Shown here: in pieces, positions 12,889 through 15,271 of the stretch
Position numbering within the stretch: the first letter of the stretch is position 1
Layout: each line of letters starts with the position of its first letter
Origin: Clostridium sp. CAG:1013
Lineage (GTDB): Bacteria; Bacillota; Clostridia; Oscillospirales; Acutalibacteraceae
DNA length: 15,271 bases
Assembly (NCBI GenBank): GCA_000432995.1
Contig: HF972660.1
Coordinates: forward strand, 5,848-21,118
Direction of reading: 5' to 3'
Notes under the pieces: generated by a model
What the model was told of the DNA's origin: nothing
Seen by the model: the letters and a program-made list of their open reading frames with translations, nothing else
Databases searched by the model: none
Position numbers and translations under genes: made by a program

Positions 12889-13388
12889 GCCAACAGCTCC
12901 TTTCTCACCGTTTCTTCCACTTCCACCTGGGAAGTAAACACCACTCGGTAGTTTTCAAAACACATGTTGCGGGCGTTACGGTCTACAAGCCGCCGGAACA
13001 GCGTCTGCTCCTCTGGGGAAATGTCCCCATAACCCACGATCACCGCCTGCTTGGGGATCACGTTCCGCTGAACGTGATGGGTCTCCCTCTGGTGGAGCCG
13101 GATAAATGCCTGCTGCACTGGGATGGCTCGCTCCAGCATGGTTTTCATAGGCGTGTCGTAGCCACCGTACCGGACCCGACTGACATACATCAATTTCTCA
13201 CTTGCCGCGATTCGAGGGTACACCTTTACCCCATCGTCCCGGATCACACATTTCCCAGGAGTTTTGGTCCAGCAGCCAAAACAGCCCACACAGTTGGCGA
13301 TCTGCAATTTGGACAGATCGATCCACTCCAAATCCTTCCCCGCATTTTCCGGCAGGGATAGGGTCCGGTCGCTGACAATTAGTTTCAT
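12873..13388 (-). CDS. Flavodoxin-fold protein with CxxCxxCx7C motif (NADPH-dependent / iron-sulfur flavoprotein-like)
   Basis: 171 residues. After a short N-terminal strand (MKLIVSDRT) and a segment without the usual GSxRxxS phosphate loop comes C33, C36, C39 and C47 in NCVGCFGCWTKTPGKC, then VIRDDGV. This Cys spacing is seen in many flavodoxin-family oxidoreductases, and in iron-sulfur flavoproteins such Cys residues hold a 4Fe-4S cluster. The segment VRYGGYDTPMKTMLER corresponds to the loop that contacts the flavin ring. Cluster binding is plausible but not shown. ATG at 13388 is chosen: AAAGGAG lies six nt upstream, while the longer in-frame TTG start includes that site. First gene of a two-gene operon, overlapping the FMN reductase by 16 nt; its promoter lies just upstream. 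Confidence 0.8.
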   Translation of the reverse strand: MKLIVSDRTLSLPENAGKDLEWIDLSKLQIANCVGCFGCWTKTPGKCVIRDDGVKVYPRIAASEKLMYVSRVRYGGYDTPMKTMLERAIPVQQAFIRLHQRETHHVQRNVIPKQAVIVGYGDISPEEQTLFRRLVDRNARNMCFENYRVVFTSQVEVEETVRKELLAWERS

Positions 13389-13424
13389 GGGGATCTCCTT
13401 TTCCAATGTTGTTAGTTGTAACTT

Positions 13425-13430
13425 ATTATA
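13425..13430 (-). promoter_or_regulatory. -10 element of the flavodoxin-fold gene pair
   Basis: Perfect TATAAT on the minus strand, 36 nt upstream of the ATG. The hexamer 17 bp further up is TGTAAA, only a 3/6 match to TTGACA. An imperfect inverted repeat GTTA..TAAC lies just downstream (13411-13422) and could be an operator, but is too short to trust. Confidence 0.6.
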
Positions 13431-13492
13431 GCGTATTTTCCTTACTTTTTACAGGGGTATTTTTTCCCAAACGACCCCGATACAAACAAAGA

Positions 13493-13516
13493 GCCAGGAG
13501 AATCTCTTCTCCTGGC
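13493..13516 (-). terminator. Terminator of the GH3 glycosidase gene
   Basis: Perfect 10-bp stem GCCAGGAGAA, loop TCTC, TTCTCCTGGC. On the minus strand it is followed by TCTTTGTTTGT, a moderately T-rich tail, 23 nt after the stop codon of the GH3 gene. It separates that gene from the flavodoxin-fold pair. Confidence 0.8.
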
Positions 13517-13538
13517 CCATTTTGTGTATTATTTCAGT

Positions 13539-15271
13539 TTACAGCTGGATAGAGGTGGTGATCAGATCTTCGTTGGCGGAGCTGCTACCGGTATAGATGG
13601 TATACTCCATATTTTCCAGCTTCCACTCACGGCATACGGGATCGTACCACTTCAACTTCTCCAGGGACACAGGGATCTCCACCTGCTTCTCTTCCCCGGC
13701 CTTCAGGCTCACCCGCTTGAAGCCACGAAGCTGCTTCACAGGACGGTCCACCGCGGAATTCTCAAAGCCCACATACACCTGGACCACTTCATCGCCGTCC
13801 CGGTCGCCGGTGTTCTTCACCTTGACGCTGACCAGCACCTGGTCCTCCTGCTTCTGAGCAGAAACGTCAGAGAAAGCGAAGTTGGTGTAGCTCAGGCCGA
13901 AACCGTAGGGCAGCAGAGGTTTGATCCCCTTCTTTTCCAGACGGGTATAGCCATGATAGTACTCGTAATACTGATCCGTGGCTTCCCAATCCACCTGGGG
14001 CAGGTCCTTTTCAGACACAGGCACCACATAGGGCAGCTTGCCGGAGGGGTTCACGTCGCCGTAGAGGATCTCCGCCAGAGCGGTGCCGCCCTCCATGCCG
14101 GGATAGTAGGCCATGATGACGGAATTGACGCTGTCGTACCAGGGGGTCATCATGATGGTATTGCCGCCAATGAGCACCGCTGTGGACTTGGGATTCACAG
14201 GGCCCACTTCCTTCAGCAGCTGGATCTCATCCTCGTGGAGGCCCAGGCTGAATTTCCGGTCGCCGCCCACAGAGCCGGTGTAGTTGGTGTTCTCCTCGGC
14301 GGAGACGTACTCGCCCTCGTCGTCGTGGGTGTAGCCCACCACGAACACCACCGCGTCGGCTTCTGCCGCCAGCTTTTTGGCGCTCTCCAGATCGGAACCG
14401 TCGTTCCACTCCACCTGGCAGTTCTGGTTGTACTTCTCCAGGCCCTCCTTGGGAGTCACCACATAGGGCGGGCGCACCCAGCTGGAGCCGTGATCGCCGA
14501 TGACCGCCTCATTGGCCAGCTTGCCGATGAGGGCCAGCTTCTTGGTCTTTTCCTTGCACAGGGGCAGCACGCCTTCATTTTTCAGCAGGGTGATGCTCTT
14601 TTCCGCTGCTTCCTTGGCCACGGCGATGTGCTCCGGGCAGGCCACCACGGACATATCGTACTCCTTGTGGTCCTTATCAAAGGCCAAAATGGTACGGATG
14701 ATCCGCAGAGCCGCCTCGTCGATGTACTCCATAGGCACGAAGCCGTCCTCCACAGCCTTCACCAGCTTGGGTCCGAAGTGCTGAGTCCACAGCATTTCCA
14801 TGTCCTGGCCGCCGTTGGCAGCTTCCACCGTATCCTTCACGCCCCAGCAGAAGTCGGACATGACAAAGCCGTCGAAATCCCACTCGTCTTTCAGCACCTG
14901 GCGGAGCAGGTACCGGTTATGGCCGCAGTGGACGCCGTTATACCGGTTATAGGAGCTCATCACGCTGGCGGCACCCGCGTCCAGGCAGTCCTTGAAGTGA
15001 GGCAGGAACACTTCCTTTTCCGTCCGCTGGTCACAGGTGACGCTCACCTTGAATCGGGCATTCTCCATCTGGTTGAAGGCGAAGTGCTTCACGCAGGCCA
15101 TCACGTCCTCGTCCTGGACGCCCCGCACCAGAGCAGCACCCATTTGGCCGATCTGGTAGGTCTCTTCGCCGTAGGTCTCCTGGCTCCGGCCCCAGCCCGG
15201 GTTATAAGGCAGGTTGATGCACACGCCGGCAAACAAGTTGCCGCCAAAGGCCCGCACTTCCCGGCCGATGC
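13539..15271 (-). CDS. Glycoside hydrolase family 3 enzyme (beta-glucosidase-like), 5' end cut by window edge
   Basis: 576 C-terminal residues are visible; the start lies beyond the right edge, and usual family length suggests 130-200 residues are missing. GH3 enzymes release terminal beta-linked sugars from oligosaccharides by a retaining mechanism. Seen: NPGWGRSQETYGEE near residue 23, substrate-binding KHF near 61, and the nucleophile Asp in FVMSDFCWG (about residue 139 of the fragment). The second alpha/beta domain starts near 220 (KSITLLKNEGVLPL) and includes EGEYVSAEE and GGDRKFSLGLHEDE, where the acid/base Glu is expected. A C-terminal fibronectin III-like domain runs from about 460 (YGFGLSYTNF..) to the end. 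The internal GTG at 15257 is not the start, because the frame and the conserved IGREVRAFGG segment continue across it. A signal peptide cannot be judged. Substrate (glucoside, xyloside or other) cannot be told, and it is a separate transcription unit from the kdu region. Confidence 0.93.
   Translation of the reverse strand, partial: IGREVRAFGGNLFAGVCINLPYNPGWGRSQETYGEETYQIGQMGAALVRGVQDEDVMACVKHFAFNQMENARFKVSVTCDQRTEKEVFLPHFKDCLDAGAASVMSSYNRYNGVHCGHNRYLLRQVLKDEWDFDGFVMSDFCWGVKDTVEAANGGQDMEMLWTQHFGPKLVKAVEDGFVPMEYIDEAALRIIRTILAFDKDHKEYDMSVVACPEHIAVAKEAAEKSITLLKNEGVLPLCKEKTKKLALIGKLANEAVIGDHGSSWVRPPYVVTPKEGLEKYNQNCQVEWNDGSDLESAKKLAAEADAVVFVVGYTHDDEGEYVSAEENTNYTGSVGGDRKFSLGLHEDEIQLLKEVGPVNPKSTAVLIGGNTIMMTPWYDSVNSVIMAYYPGMEGGTALAEILYGDVNPSGKLPYVVPVSEKDLPQVDWEATDQYYEYYHGYTRLEKKGIKPLLPYGFGLSYTNFAFSDVSAQKQEDQVLVSVKVKNTGDRDGDEVVQVYVGFENSAVDRPVKQLRGFKRVSLKAGEEKQVEIPVSLEKLKWYDPVCREWKLENMEYTIYTGSSSANEDLITTSIQL

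Noticed and set aside
13057..13078. Perfect 9-bp inverted repeat with a 4-nt loop (ATCACGTTC-CGCT-GAACGTGAT)
   Set aside because: It lies in the middle of the flavodoxin-fold coding sequence, has no T-run, and a repeat of this size is expected about once by chance in a window this long.
1..15271. CRISPR arrays, tRNA or rRNA genes, transposases, integrases, attachment sites, riboswitches
   Set aside because: No repeat array, cloverleaf, rRNA-like stretch or mobile-element protein was seen on either strand. The intergenic gaps (all under 300 nt) are too short or lack conserved riboswitch-like structure by eye.

Overview
The window looks like a chromosomal carbohydrate-utilisation region from a Gram-positive anaerobe of the class Clostridia, probably a gut Oscillospiraceae- or Lachnospiraceae-like organism. 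This is inferred from strong AAGGAGG-type ribosome binding sites, a YesM/YesN-type two-component pair, LplB/LplC-type sugar permeases with a lipoprotein binding protein and no ATPase gene, and moderately GC-rich coding DNA with AT-rich promoters. The exact genus cannot be read from the sequence. No tRNA, rRNA, CRISPR array, transposase or other mobile element was seen.

Region 1 (1-9185, all minus strand) is one colinear block. In transcription order it holds an AraC-family regulator, a membrane sensor histidine kinase, a response regulator with an AraC output domain, an extracellular solute-binding lipoprotein, two ABC permeases, and a mandelate-racemase-type enolase-superfamily enzyme that runs off the left edge. 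A promoter with a good -35/-10 pair precedes the AraC gene. A second promoter with an extended -10, sitting inside a 7-bp inverted repeat, precedes the binding-protein gene. A perfect hairpin lies between the binding-protein gene and the permeases.

Region 2 (9186-11117, plus strand) is divergent: kduI and kduD, the two enzymes that turn 5-keto-4-deoxyuronate into 2-keto-3-deoxygluconate (KDG), closed by a strong terminator. Regions 1 and 2 together suggest sensing, import and breakdown of a uronic-acid-containing oligosaccharide (pectin- or glycosaminoglycan-like), or of uronates and aldonates. The unsaturated-uronyl hydrolase, KDG kinase and KDPG aldolase are not in the window.

Region 3 (11118-12283, plus strand) is a small separate operon. 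A short Fur-family repressor is expressed from a near-consensus promoter overlapped by a 6-1-6 palindrome, and is followed by a divergent 6-pyruvoyl-tetrahydropterin-synthase-fold protein. That protein lacks the usual catalytic Cys and carries a C-terminal zinc ribbon. It is the least familiar gene in the window. A bidirectional terminator ends it.

Region 4 (12283-15271, minus strand) holds an overlapping pair of flavodoxin-fold oxidoreductases, one with a Cys-rich motif and one with the FMN phosphate loop. Upstream of it is the 3' three-quarters of a GH3 glycosidase gene that runs off the right edge.
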